From BOG-908 sp963751795 (lineage in GTDB: Bacteria > Pseudomonadota > Alphaproteobacteria > Acetobacterales > Acetobacteraceae): a DNA stretch of 64,000 nt. This document shows positions 38,790 to 47,635 of this stretch, piece by piece. Position 1 is the first letter of the stretch. Each line of letters begins with the position of its first letter. The notes below the pieces were generated by a model that saw nothing but the letters and a program-made list of their open reading frames with translations, was not told where the DNA came from and did no database searches. The translations under genes and the position numbers were made by a program. The stretch spans positions 62,001 through 126,000 of the forward strand of contig CAVVVI010000005.1 in assembly GCA_963751795.1 (NCBI GenBank), written 5' to 3'.

Positions 38790-39677
38790 CTACGCGCCGC
38801 GCTGCTGCAGGCGCGAGAGCAGGAAATCGCGGAACACCGCCACCCGTTTGGAATGGCGCAGTTCTTCGGGATAGACGAAGTAGCAATCCACCTTCGGCCG
38901 CGTCACGTCGGCCAGCACGCGCGTCATGCCGTCCATCTCGGCCGCCATCCAGGCCGGCAACGCGCCGATGCCCAGCCCGGCGCGGATCACCTGCGCCAGG
39001 CTGGACAGATTGTTCACCTCCAGCACCGCCCGGCGCGGCTGGCCCGGCCGGCGGCCCGCGGTGGCCAGCCAATTGATGTCGGCCACCGGCGGATGGTAAT
39101 CGCCGAACAGGATCAGCTTGTGGCTGTCGAGATCTTCCAGCGTCGTCGGCGTGCCGGCGCGGGCGAGGTAGGCGGGGGCGGCGCAGACATGCCACTCGAT
39201 CTCGAACAGATGCCGCTGGATCAGATCGGGCTGCTTGGGCGGATGCATGCGGATGGCGACGTCGGCCTGACGCATCGCCAGATCCAGGTCGCCGTCGTCG
39301 AGCAGCAGGCTCACCGTCACGTCCTGATGCAGCTCGAGAAATTGGATCAGGCGCGGCGCGAGCCAGTTGCTGCCGAAGCCCACGGTGGTTGTGATCTTCA
39401 GCCGGCCCGCCGCCTTGTCGCGGCTCTCGGTCAGCAGCGCCTCGGTCATCGCCAGCTTTGAGAATACCTCGCGCACCGTCTGGTTGAGGCTTTCTCCCTG
39501 CTCGGTGAGGATCAGCCCGCGCGCATGGCGGTGGAACAGCGGCACCTGCAGCGCCTCCTCCAGCGCCGAGATCTGCCGGCTGACGGCCGACTGGCTGAGA
39601 TTCAGCGTATCGCCCGCATGCGTGAAGCTGCCTGCTTCCGCGACGGCGTGGAAGACACGCAGCTTGTCCCAATCCAT
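38790..39677 (-). CDS. LysR family transcriptional regulator
   Basis: 295 residues. The winged helix at 1-60 reads MDWDKLRVFHAVAEAGSFTH, then LSQSAVSRQISALEEAL, followed by an effector domain with a type 2 periplasmic-binding fold. It resembles the LysR gene that sits next to trxB in many alphaproteobacteria. It follows trxB by 30 bp on the same strand, so the two are probably one transcript. The target is unknown; oxidative or thiol stress is a guess from the neighbour. Confidence 0.94.
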   Translation of the reverse strand: MDWDKLRVFHAVAEAGSFTHAGDTLNLSQSAVSRQISALEEALQVPLFHRHARGLILTEQGESLNQTVREVFSKLAMTEALLTESRDKAAGRLKITTTVGFGSNWLAPRLIQFLELHQDVTVSLLLDDGDLDLAMRQADVAIRMHPPKQPDLIQRHLFEIEWHVCAAPAYLARAGTPTTLEDLDSHKLILFGDYHPPVADINWLATAGRRPGQPRRAVLEVNNLSSLAQVIRAGLGIGALPAWMAAEMDGMTRVLADVTRPKVDCYFVYPEELRHSKRVAVFRDFLLSRLQQRGA

Positions 39678-39707
39678 GCTTCGTTCCCGTTCGCAGGCCC
39701 GGCCGGC

Positions 39708-40676
39708 TCAGGCGTGTTCCATCACGGGACTCGGGGCGGTCTCAGTTAACCACTTTTCAGCCTCCAGCGCCGCCATGCAACCGGTTCCGGCCGCGGTTAC
39801 CGCCTGGCGGAAGATCTTGTCCTGCACGTCACCCGCCGCGAACACGCCGGCGACGCTGGTGCGGGTGCTGCCCGGCGTGGTGCGCACGTAGCCTTCCCCG
39901 TCCAGCTCCACCTGCCCGCGAAACACCGCCGTGTTCGGCGTATGGCCGATGGCCACGAACACGCCCTCGGTATCCAGCGTACGCTCCACCCCGGTGGCGC
40001 GATGGCTGAGCCGCAGCCCGGTGACTACCGGCGGCGTGCCGCCGCCCAGCACCTCTTCGACGACATGGTCCCACACGACGTCGATCTTGGGATGCTCGAA
40101 CAGGCGGCGCTGCAGGATCTTCTCGGCCCGCAGGCTGTCGCGGCGATGCACCAGCGTCACCCGCTCGGCGTGGTGCGTCAGATACAGCGCCTCCTCGACA
40201 GCGCTGTTGCCGCCGCCGATCACGGCCACGCGCTTGCCGCGGTAGAAGAAGCCGTCGCAGGTGGCACACGCCGAAACGCCCGCACCCTGGTATGCCTTCT
40301 CCGAAGGCAGGCCCATCCAGCGCGCCTGCGCGCCGGTGGCGATCACCACGCTGTCGGCCAGATACACATCGCCCGAATCGCCCACGCAGCGGAACGGGCG
40401 CCGGCTGAAATCGACCTCCATCACCAGGTCGTTGACCAGCCGCGTGCCGACATGCTCGGCCTGGGCGGCCATCTGCTCCATCAGCCACGGGCCCTGGATC
40501 GCCTCGGCGAAGCCCGGGTAGTTCTCCACGTCCGTGGTGATCATCAGCTGCCCGCCGGGCTGCAGGCCGGCCACCAGGATCGGCGCCAGATTGCCGCGCG
40601 CGGCATAGATCGCCGCCGTGTAGCCGGCCGGGCCGGCGCCGATGACGAGAAGCGAGGTGCGGAAAGTCTCGGGCAT
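39708..40676 (-). CDS. trxB: thioredoxin-disulfide reductase
   Basis: A flavoenzyme that passes electrons from NADPH to thioredoxin. 322 residues, with the FAD motif VIGAGPAGYTAAIYAARG, the redox site C137-A-T-C140, the NADPH motif VIGGGNSAVEEALYL, and AGVFAAGDVQDKIFRQAVTA. The ATG at 40676 is chosen because upstream residues are not family-like. It is divergent from lrp and upstream of lysR, an arrangement found in related genomes. Confidence 0.97.
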   Translation of the reverse strand: MPETFRTSLLVIGAGPAGYTAAIYAARGNLAPILVAGLQPGGQLMITTDVENYPGFAEAIQGPWLMEQMAAQAEHVGTRLVNDLVMEVDFSRRPFRCVGDSGDVYLADSVVIATGAQARWMGLPSEKAYQGAGVSACATCDGFFYRGKRVAVIGGGNSAVEEALYLTHHAERVTLVHRRDSLRAEKILQRRLFEHPKIDVVWDHVVEEVLGGGTPPVVTGLRLSHRATGVERTLDTEGVFVAIGHTPNTAVFRGQVELDGEGYVRTTPGSTRTSVAGVFAAGDVQDKIFRQAVTAAGTGCMAALEAEKWLTETAPSPVMEHA

Positions 40677-40829
40677 GGGGTGATCGACTCGCTCGGGAGT
40701 GGTGCACCGCGATATCGGGCGGCGCACGCGCCGGGGCAAGCGCCAGGGCCGCCTTGTGGCACGCGAGGCGCTCGCCCTGGCCGGGCTTTATGGTATGACC
40801 CGGGCAATGAATACGCCGAGACGACCAGC

Positions 40830-41309
40830 ATGAGACTCGACAGCGTGGATGCCCCCGAAATCGACGCCATCGACCGGCGGATCATCACCGAGCTGCAGGT
40901 GGATGGCCGGATGACCAATGTGGAGCTGGCACGCCGCGCCGGCATCAGCGCGCCACCCTGCCTGCGCCGCGTCCGCCGGCTGGAGGAAGCCGGCATCATC
41001 CGCGGCTACCACGCCGATACCAGCGCGCCGAAGCTGGGTTGGGACGTGACGTTCTTCGCCATCGTCGGCCTGGACAGCCAGAAAGAGGCCGCGCTGGCCG
41101 CCTTCGAAACACTGGTGGCCGGCTGGCCGGAAGTGCGCGAGTGCCACATGATCCGCGGCGGCGGCGATTTCCTGCTGCGCCTGGTGGCCCGCGGCACGGC
41201 AGGCGAAAACGCGCTGACGGCCCGGCTGACGGCCACGCCCGGCGTGGCGCGGGTGCAGACGCTGCAGACGATCCGCACGAGCCGGCTGCTGGCGGGGGTG
41301 CCGATTTAA
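40830..41309 (+). CDS. Lrp/AsnC family transcriptional regulator
   Basis: 159 residues. The HTH at about 15-65 reads DAIDRRIITELQVDGRMTNV, then ELARRAGISAPPCLRRVRRLE, followed by the RAM ligand domain with VRECHMIRGGGDFLLRLVA. Global or local amino-acid-responsive regulators have this layout. It is divergent from trxB with about 150 bp between, which suggests it may control that region. Ligand not known. Confidence 0.95.
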   Translation: MRLDSVDAPEIDAIDRRIITELQVDGRMTNVELARRAGISAPPCLRRVRRLEEAGIIRGYHADTSAPKLGWDVTFFAIVGLDSQKEAALAAFETLVAGWPEVRECHMIRGGGDFLLRLVARGTAGENALTARLTATPGVARVQTLQTIRTSRLLAGVPI

Positions 41310-41310
41310 G

Positions 41311-41449
41311 GCAAGGCCTTCTTTTCTGAAGAAAAGAAGCAAAAGACTTTTGTCTGTTGGGTGGTGGTCTGAATTGGCCAGCGCGCGCCGTGCCGGGTCG
41401 AAGGGACAAAAGTTTTTTGGTCCTTTTTTTCAAAAAAGGACTGCTTGCC
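41311..41449. repeat. interspersed repeat family 1, copy A
   Basis: About 139 bp, far more AT-rich than its surroundings. It has a hairpin at each end: CTTCTTTTCT-GA-AGAAAAGAAG (41318-41339) and GTCCTTTTTT-TC-AAAAAAGGAC (41420-41441). Next to these are AGCAAAAGACTTTTG and AAAAGTTTTTTGG. The middle is GC-rich and unlike copy B. The outer ends are inverted GGCAAG. An inverted copy lies at 58623. It directly follows lrp and precedes bioB, and the first hairpin may terminate lrp. Confidence 0.85.
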
Positions 41450-41484
41450 TTCCCTTCCTACCCACCACCGCACAATAATCCCGC

Positions 41485-42432
41485 ATGAACGCCATCACTC
41501 CGCAAACCTGGACCCCAAGCGCCGTCCGCGCCCTGTTGGACACGCCGTTCACCGAGCTCGTGTTCCGCGCCGCCACCGTCCATCGCCAGCATCACGACCC
41601 GACGCGCATCCAGATCAGTACGTTGCTGTCCATCAAGACGGGCGGCTGCCCGGAGGATTGCGCCTACTGCCCGCAGAGCGCGTCCTACGAGGCCGGCGTG
41701 CCCGCCAGCAAGCTGATGGACGTGGCCGCCGTGCTGGACCAGGCGCGCGCGGCCAAGGCGGCCGGTGCCTCGCGCTTCTGCATGGGCGCGGCCTGGCGCT
41801 CGCCGAAAGATCGCGACCTGGATGCCGTCTGCGCCATGGTGGAGGGCGTGCGCGCGTTGGGCCTGGAAAGCTGCGTCACCTTGGGCATGCTGACCGCGCC
41901 GCAGGCCGGCCGCCTGCGCGATGCCGGGCTGGACTACTACAACCACAACCTCGACACCTCGCCCGAGCATTACGGCGACATCATCACCACCCGCACGTAT
42001 CAGGACCGGCTGGACACGCTGGGCCATGTGCGTGATGCCGGCATCAACGTCTGCTGCGGCGGCATCGTCGGCATGGGCGAGGATGCGGCCGACCGCGCCG
42101 GTCTGATCGCGGCACTGGCCAGCCTGCCGAAGGCGCCGGAATCGGTGCCGATCAACGCGCTGGTAAAGGTGGAGGGCACGCCCTTGGCGGCCAGCGCGCC
42201 GATCGATGCCATCGACTTCGTGCGCGTGATCGCGGCCGCCCGCATCACCATGCCGGGCTCGTACGTGCGCCTGTCGGCCGGGCGCGAGGCGATGAGCGAC
42301 GAGGCGCAGGCGCTGTGCTTCCTGGCCGGCGCCAACTCGATCTTCTACGGCGAACGCCTGCTGACCACGCCGAACCCGGAGGCCGCGCGCGACCGCGTGC
42401 TGCTGGAGCGGCTGGGCATGGTGGCGAGCTAG
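41485..42432 (+). CDS. bioB: biotin synthase
   Basis: A radical SAM enzyme that inserts sulfur into dethiobiotin. 315 residues. The [4Fe-4S] cluster Cys are C55, C59 and C62 (GGCPEDCAYC), preceded by STLLSIKTG. ASRFCMGAAWR, YYNHNLDTSP and VCCGGIVGMGE hold further family residues, including those for the [2Fe-2S] sulfur source. bioA follows after 49 bp. No BioR-like site is visible in front; an interspersed repeat occupies most of the upstream gap. Confidence 0.98.
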   Translation: MNAITPQTWTPSAVRALLDTPFTELVFRAATVHRQHHDPTRIQISTLLSIKTGGCPEDCAYCPQSASYEAGVPASKLMDVAAVLDQARAAKAAGASRFCMGAAWRSPKDRDLDAVCAMVEGVRALGLESCVTLGMLTAPQAGRLRDAGLDYYNHNLDTSPEHYGDIITTRTYQDRLDTLGHVRDAGINVCCGGIVGMGEDAADRAGLIAALASLPKAPESVPINALVKVEGTPLAASAPIDAIDFVRVIAAARITMPGSYVRLSAGREAMSDEAQALCFLAGANSIFYGERLLTTPNPEAARDRVLLERLGMVAS

Positions 42433-42481
42433 GCAGCCGGACCGGGCGTTCCAGCCTTCGCCTGCCACTGCCTTGCCCCGC

Positions 42482-43718
42482 ATGAACCACCTCTGGCGCC
42501 CCTACACGCAGATGCTCGGCGCGCCCGAGCCGCTGCGCGCGCAGAGCACCCAGGGCTGCACCATCACGCTGGATGACGGCCGCACGCTGATCGACGGCAT
42601 CGCCTCCTGGTGGACCGCCTGCCACGGCTACAACCACCCGCACATCCGGGCTGCCGTTACCGAGCAGCTCGGCCGCATGCCGCATGTGATGTTCGGCGGC
42701 CTGACGCACGCGCCGGCCGAGCGGCTGGCCGGCCAGCTCGCCGCCATGCTGCCCGGCGACCTCGACCACGTATTCTTTGCCGATAGCGGCTCGGTGGCCG
42801 TGGAAGTGGCCATGAAGATGGCCGCGCAATACTGGCTCAATCGCGGCGTGCGCACCCGCCGGCGCTTCCTCGCGTTCACGGGCGGCTATCATGGCGACAC
42901 CTTCGCCACGATGGCGGTGTGCGATCCGGAAGAGGGCATGCACGCGCTCTACCGCGGCCTGCTCGCCGAGCACGCCATCATCGGCCTGCCGCGCGACGCC
43001 GACAGCATCGCGCAGTTCGACGACTTACCTCGCCGCCCACGCACATACACTGGCCGGCATCCTCGTCGAGCCGCTGGTGCAGGGCGCCGGCGGCATGATC
43101 TTCCACGACGCGGCCGTGCTGCGGCATCTGCGCGGCGCCGCCGACGCCTACGGCCTGCCGCTGATCTTCGACGAGATCTTCACCGGCTTCGGCCGCACCG
43201 GCACGATGTTCGCGTGCGAACAGGCCGGCGTGGTGCCCGACATCATCACCCTATCCAAGGCGCTGACCGGCGGCACCATGGCGCTGTCGGCCGCCGTGGC
43301 GCGCACGCATATCTTCGAGGCGTTCCTGTCCTCCGACCCGGCGCACGCGCTGATGCACGGGCCCACCTACATGGCAAACCCGCTGGCCTGCGCTGCAGCC
43401 TCGGCGAGCCTGGACCTGTTCGCCACCGAGCCGCGCCTGGCACAGGTGGCCGCCATCGAGGCGCAGATGGCGCACGGCCTGGGGGGCTGCGCCGCTTTGC
43501 CCAACGTGGCCGGCGTGCGCGTGCGCGGTGCCATCGGCGTGGTCGAGCTGCACGGCATTGCGGATCTGCCGGCGCTGAAGGCGGCGTTCGTGGCGCGCGG
43601 CGTGTGGGTGCGCCCGTTCCGCAACATCGTCTATCTCACGCCGGCCTTCACCATCAGCCAGGCCGAGCTCGCGCATCTCTGCGCCACGGTGGCCGATGTG
43701 GTAGGCTCGGCGGCATGA
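42482..43718 (+). pseudogene. bioA: adenosylmethionine-8-amino-7-oxononanoate aminotransferase, single-base frameshift
   Basis: BioA makes DAPA from KAPA using SAM as amino donor. The first 180 residues read LWRPYTQM, DGIASWWTACHGYNHPHI, FADSGSVAVEVAMKMA and FTGGYHGDTFATMAV. The rest continues in the next frame with LAGILVEPLVQGAGGM, FDEIFTGFGRTGTMFACEQ and the PLP lysine in TLSKALTGG. Removing one T at 43025-43026 gives FDDYLAAHAHTLAG and a 411-residue protein of normal length. All key residues are intact. The other biotin genes are whole, so a base-call error is the best explanation. I use the ATG at 42482. Confidence 0.88.
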
Positions 43719-43924
43719 ACCTGATCGAAGAGAACCGGGACCGTTATCTGCGCCACGCGCGCAGCCCGCGGCGCATCCTGATGATCGTGCTCGGCGTCAT
43801 CACCTTCCACGTGGTGGTGATTGGGCTAGCGGCACGCTGGCCCGGCTGGATGCCGAAGGTTGGTGAAGGCCTAATCCGCGTGGCCATCTACCCTGCGGCC
43901 GCCGCCAAGCCGCCAGCGCATTAA
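43715..43924 (+). CDS. small single-helix membrane protein
   Basis: 69 residues with a charged N-terminus (MNLIEENRDRYLRHARSPRR), one hydrophobic segment (ILMIVLGVITFHVVVIGLAA) and a short tail ending AAAAKPPAH. The start overlaps the bioA stop (ATGA). I do not recognise it. The strict overlap argues that it is a real gene. Confidence 0.6.
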   Translation: MNLIEENRDRYLRHARSPRRILMIVLGVITFHVVVIGLAARWPGWMPKVGEGLIRVAIYPAAAAKPPAH

Positions 43925-43934
43925 GAGCAAGTGC

Positions 43935-43988
43935 GGGTTTGGGGTTTCAAACCCCAACAGGGTCCAGGGGCAGAGCCCCTGGCCTTCC
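43935..43988. repeat. interspersed double-hairpin repeat, family 2, copy 2
   Basis: Same two hairpins as the copy at 28132: TTGGGGTTT-C-AAACCCCAA and CCAGGGGC-AGA-GCCCCTGG. Only one loop base and one base of the linker differ. It fills the gap between two convergent genes (the small membrane protein and the binding protein), where a bidirectional terminator would be useful. Confidence 0.85.
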
Positions 43989-44003
43989 CACCCCAGCCCG
44001 CGC

Positions 44004-45068
44004 TCACGGGTTCTCAAACCCCCACAGCATGCCGCCCTGGGTCCAAGGCCGGTTCACCCCGCGGTCCATTCGCATCACGCTGCGGCCACCCAGCGTGCGC
44101 TCGTAGATTTCGCCGTAATTACCCACCGCCAGGATCGCCTGCAGGCTCCAATCGTCGGGCAGCATCAGCCCCCATTGCTGGCCGCGGTGCACGCCGAGCA
44201 ACCCCTGCACCACGCTGTCGGCGCTGCCGCGCATCGCCTGCGCGTTGGCGCGCGTCACACCCTTGATCTCGGCTTCCACCAGCGCCCGCGTCACCCAATC
44301 GACCGCGCGCGCCCATTCGGCATCGCCGGTGCGCACCACTGGGGCGAGCGGATCGATGGTGAGGCGATCGGGGAGGATGTCGAAATCGCGCACGCGGGCG
44401 TGGAAGGCGGCGCGGCCGGCGGCCAGCTTGGTCACGTCGCCCGTCTCGGCATCGCAGCGCCCGCCCACCAGCGCTGCCTCCATCTCGCCCATCTCCTCGA
44501 ACGGGAACGGGATGATGGTGATGCCGGCCGCAGCAGCGGCATCGCGCAGATGGTGCTCGGCCTCGGTATCGCCGATGGTGCACACGCGCTTGCCGGCCAG
44601 CGCGCGCAGCCCGGTCAGGCCGGCATCCTTGTGCACCAGCAATCCCTGCCCATCGAACAGCACCGGCGCCAGGAAGGCCGCACCAAACCGCCGTGCCGTG
44701 CCCGGATTGGGCGTGGCACCTACGATCAGGCTGATTTCGCTCGCTGCCAGCGCCTTGAGGGCCAGCTCTTCGGTCGGGAATGTCCGCACGCTCGCGGTGG
44801 CATGCGTGGCGGCTGCTACCGCGCGGCAGATTTCGCCGCCGAAGGCCACGGTGTTGCCGTGCGTTTCGTCCTTCGTCTCGTCATTGGCGGCAGAAACGGT
44901 GCCGCAGGCCAGCGCGTGGGTGTGCAGAACGGTGTCGAGCACCGTGCCCGCATGCGCGGCCGGTCCGATGGTCAGCACGATCATTGCCAATGCGCCAAGG
45001 GCGACGGGCACGCTGGAACCTGTCCAGCGTGCCCGCTTGCCCGTGCGGCGTCCGGCGCCCGCCTTCAC
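44004..45068 (-). CDS. amino-acid-type ABC transporter substrate-binding protein, orphan
   Basis: About 354 residues. A basic N-region and a signal peptide ending IGPAAHAG precede a type 3 solute-binding fold resembling the AapJ/general amino acid group (LAGKRVCTIGDTEAEHHLRD, FDILPDRLTIDPLAPVVRTG, GNYGEIYERTLG). The usual permease and ATPase genes are absent nearby, so it is either an orphan binding protein or serves a transporter elsewhere. The start is uncertain: GTG at 45068 is the best fit. A TTG at 45104 would overlap the previous gene; an internal GTG later would shorten the n-region. Confidence 0.78.
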   Translation of the reverse strand: MKAGAGRRTGKRARWTGSSVPVALGALAMIVLTIGPAAHAGTVLDTVLHTHALACGTVSAANDETKDETHGNTVAFGGEICRAVAAATHATASVRTFPTEELALKALAASEISLIVGATPNPGTARRFGAAFLAPVLFDGQGLLVHKDAGLTGLRALAGKRVCTIGDTEAEHHLRDAAAAAGITIIPFPFEEMGEMEAALVGGRCDAETGDVTKLAAGRAAFHARVRDFDILPDRLTIDPLAPVVRTGDAEWARAVDWVTRALVEAEIKGVTRANAQAMRGSADSVVQGLLGVHRGQQWGLMLPDDWSLQAILAVGNYGEIYERTLGGRSVMRMDRGVNRPWTQGGMLWGFENP

Positions 45069-45091
45069 GACGCAGCGCCGGTATCGGCCGC

Positions 45092-47128
45092 TTACGGCGT
45101 CCAACCGGGCGTCGTCGGCGTGCCGGGCGAGGTGGAGGGCCGCGGGTTGAAATCGGCCGGCGGCGGGTCGATCAGCTTGCCGCCCACATAGTCGGTGGGC
45201 ACGATGTTCAGCGTGTAGCAGCCCTGTCCGCCGTAATGCGGCAGCGTGTGCACGGCGGCCGGTGCGATCGCCGCGTAGGCCGCCGGCAGCACCGCGGCCG
45301 TGCCGGCCAGGCGCGCATCGTCGAAAGCTTCGGTCAGATCGCTGATGGCAGCCTCCGCATCGATCGGGCCCATATGCGGCTGGATCGTCTTGGCGCCGAT
45401 CGCCTCCGCCCGCGCTTCGTCGGGCAGGCGCTGCAGCGGCACCAGGTTGAACAGCTCGTCGATGAACTTGATGACGGAGCTGTGCTCGGCATACTTGCTG
45501 GCGATCGCATGCACCTTGGCATAGGGCGAGATCACGATGGCCGGGATGCGCGGCCCGCCCGACAGCGGATTGCCGAAGCTGTCGTTGACGCGGATGTCGG
45601 ACGGCACGTGGTCGTACAGCCCGTCCGTCTCGTCATAGGTGATGATGATCGCGCTATGCGCCCAGTACGGGCTGTTGGCGATCGCGTTCACGCTGTCGGC
45701 CACCAGGGCTTCGGCGATCTGCGCGTCGGAATAGGCAGGATGGTCGTCGCTGCCGACGAAGTTCTGCTGCACCGCCGCCGAAGGATCCTGCGGCACCAGC
45801 CCGTCATTGTTGCCGTAGCCGCCACGCACGTAATACACGCCAGCGCCCGGCAGCTTGCGCGCGGCGACGGCGGTGTAGAAATCGCCGAGCCCGTGAAGGT
45901 TGCTGCCCAGCACGTGCTTGTTGTCGCCCAGATAGCCGAAATATTGCGGCCCTTCGTGGTGGGTGATGTAGGTGGCGTTGGTCGCCGGGCCCGTGCCGTC
46001 CGTCGGCTCGTGATCGTAGCCTTCCTGGTACCAGCCCCAGTTCACCGGCATATTTTTCGACGAGATCGTCGCGATGTCGCTCTGCACGTCGGCCAGGTCC
46101 AGCGCCGGGTTCTCGTCGAACTGGATGATGCGGTTGATGTCGCTCCCCATGAACGACAGCGGCAGCGACGCGTAGGTCTGGTTGAGCGTCGGCGTCTTCG
46201 GCGACTCGTCATTCGGGCCGTACGGCGGCTTGACCGCCGACTGGTCCAGGTTGGAGCCGGCATACGGGCCGGGGTCGCCCACCACCGGCTCGCCGCCGCT
46301 GCTGGCCAGCGGCGTGCCGGCGATGTTGGAGGCAGCCTCGCTGGGGTGCAGCGCCCACTGCGTCAGCCCGGACTGGCCGGCGATCATGGCGATGGCGTTG
46401 GGCGTGGACGGCCCCGTGACCGTCATGTGGAAATTGTCGAACTGCGTGAAGCGGTCGGCATACTGCCAGAGGAACGGTATCGTGTCGCAGTCGAGATGGC
46501 TCATCACCAGCTCGGCGCGCTGCTTCTGCACCGTGCTGATCGTCAGCGAGGAGAGCGGCGCGCCGGTCGCACGGCTGACGATGTTGCCGTTGGCGTCGGT
46601 GGTCAGGCCTTCCTCGTTCAGTGCGTAGCGGTCGTTCAGCGTCGTCGAGCCGGTATAGTGCAGCGCATTGACGATGCCGGTGTGGGAGTGATCCACGCTG
46701 TCGGTGTCGGCAGGATAGAGCGGGACAGCGGCGCCGGCCGTGTTCGTTACGGTGTTGGTGATCTTGAACGGCGAGATCGTGCCGACGGTGCCGTCGGTGT
46801 TGACGATCTTCTGGACGATCCCGGGCTGGCTGCCGACCGGGAACAGGCCGTTGACGCCGGGGAAGGTGCCGAAATGCTGGTCGAAGGAGCGGTTCTCCTG
46901 AAACAGCACGAAGACGTATTTGATGTCCTGCCGCAGCAGGGTCAGCTTCTGCGCCGCGGTCAGATGCGGCTCGGCGGCCGGGCTGATCATGTGGGCGGCG
47001 ACCACGTCGCTCGAGCGCGGGCCGGTGGAGACGCTGTCCACGCCGGCGGCCAGCAGCGCCGTGGGCGCCAACAGGCCGGCAACGGTGGTGAACGCACAGG
47101 TGGTTTTCCACCACTGATTACGGGTCAT
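45092..47128 (-). CDS. exported phosphoesterase (phospholipase C / AcpA-type)
   Basis: 678 residues with a signal peptide (CAFTTVAGLLAPTALLAAG). The catalytic start motif of the phosphoesterase family is ENRSFDQHFG (from residue 78). Further metal-site patches are VTGPSTPNAIAMIAGQ, IIITYDETDGLYDHVPSD and GPRIPAIVISPYAKV. Members are phospholipase C or acid phosphatases in the periplasm or outside. The end is Pro/Thr-rich and low in complexity. GAGGA lies before the ATG. About 90 bp upstream is a Pho-box-like site, which suggests phosphate control. The substrate is not known. Confidence 0.9.
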   Translation of the reverse strand: MTRNQWWKTTCAFTTVAGLLAPTALLAAGVDSVSTGPRSSDVVAAHMISPAAEPHLTAAQKLTLLRQDIKYVFVLFQENRSFDQHFGTFPGVNGLFPVGSQPGIVQKIVNTDGTVGTISPFKITNTVTNTAGAAVPLYPADTDSVDHSHTGIVNALHYTGSTTLNDRYALNEEGLTTDANGNIVSRATGAPLSSLTISTVQKQRAELVMSHLDCDTIPFLWQYADRFTQFDNFHMTVTGPSTPNAIAMIAGQSGLTQWALHPSEAASNIAGTPLASSGGEPVVGDPGPYAGSNLDQSAVKPPYGPNDESPKTPTLNQTYASLPLSFMGSDINRIIQFDENPALDLADVQSDIATISSKNMPVNWGWYQEGYDHEPTDGTGPATNATYITHHEGPQYFGYLGDNKHVLGSNLHGLGDFYTAVAARKLPGAGVYYVRGGYGNNDGLVPQDPSAAVQQNFVGSDDHPAYSDAQIAEALVADSVNAIANSPYWAHSAIIITYDETDGLYDHVPSDIRVNDSFGNPLSGGPRIPAIVISPYAKVHAIASKYAEHSSVIKFIDELFNLVPLQRLPDEARAEAIGAKTIQPHMGPIDAEAAISDLTEAFDDARLAGTAAVLPAAYAAIAPAAVHTLPHYGGQGCYTLNIVPTDYVGGKLIDPPPADFNPRPSTSPGTPTTPGWTP

Positions 47129-47208
47129 GATCGTTTCCTCGCGGAGAGCTGAACCACCCACGGCGGGCGCCGGGTGGCGCAAACTGGTGCGATCCTGACA
47201 CCGCCAAT

Positions 47209-47226
47209 AGCGCAGTTTTATGACAA
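47209..47226 (-). promoter_or_regulatory. possible Pho box upstream of the phosphoesterase gene
   Basis: On the reverse strand the site reads TTGTCAT-AAAA-CTGCGCT. The first half matches the known PhoB half-site CTGTCAT at 6 of 7 positions and the spacer is AT-rich; the second half is weaker. It lies about 80-100 bp before the start of the phosphoesterase gene. PhoB control is an inference. Confidence 0.35.
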
Positions 47227-47363
47227 CGAATGCTGCTCACGCGGGCGTGACACTGCACGTGCCCCACCAATGCCCGCCCAGCCGCCTGCCCAGCCCGCCA
47301 GCAAATCCCTTCCAGGGCGGCGCCGGATGGGCTAGGAGCCGGGGAGCGGTCCAGCGGCTTCGT

Positions 47364-47448
47364 GCGGGTGTGGTGGAACTGGTAGACGCGCCGGATTCAA
47401 AATCCGGTTCCGCAAGGAGTGTCGGTTCGATTCCGACCACCCGCACCA
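47364..47448 (+). tRNA. tRNA-Leu (CAA)
   Basis: An 85-nt class II tRNA with encoded CCA. The acceptor GCGGGTG pairs with CACCCGC; the anticodon stem is CCGGA/TCCGG around loop TTCAAAA, anticodon CAA. The variable arm is long, as in Leu tRNAs, and the T loop is GGTTCGATTCC. Confidence 0.95.
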
Positions 47449-47502
47449 ACGCCGGGCCTCTTTACCCATCCGGCGCAGCCCGCTATACGGCTGCACCGCT
47501 GA

Positions 47503-47578
47503 TCCCGAATAGCTCAGTTGGTAGAGCAAGCGACTGTTAATCGCTTTGTCGTAGGTTCGAGTCCTACTTCGGGAGCCA
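47503..47578 (+). tRNA. tRNA-Asn (GTT)
   Basis: A 76-nt tRNA with encoded CCA. The acceptor TCCCGAA pairs with TTCGGGA; the D arm is AGCTCAGTTGGTAGAGC. The anticodon stem AGCGA/TCGCT holds loop CTGTTAA, anticodon GTT. The T arm is GTAGGTTCGAGTCCTAC. It lies 54 bp after tRNA-Leu and may share its transcript. Confidence 0.96.
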
Positions 47579-47635
47579 ACCCCCCCTCCTTCTGGCCACC
47601 GGCCAGCCGCCTGGGCGAGCGAGCATCATCCACGC

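Noticed and set aside
41311..41449. Phage or transposon remnant in the AT-rich stretch
   Set aside because: No coding frame, no transposase and no tRNA attachment. Its identity with the inverted copy at 58623 makes it a short interspersed repeat.
34635..41484. BioR-type operator (TTAT-nn-ATAA palindrome) for the biotin genes
   Set aside because: I searched the gaps before bioF and bioB by eye and found no such site; the AT-rich region before bioB is a repeat element.
47220..47540. 106-codon forward frame across the two tRNAs
   Set aside because: The tRNA folds are perfect; the frame is coincidental and its product has no family features.
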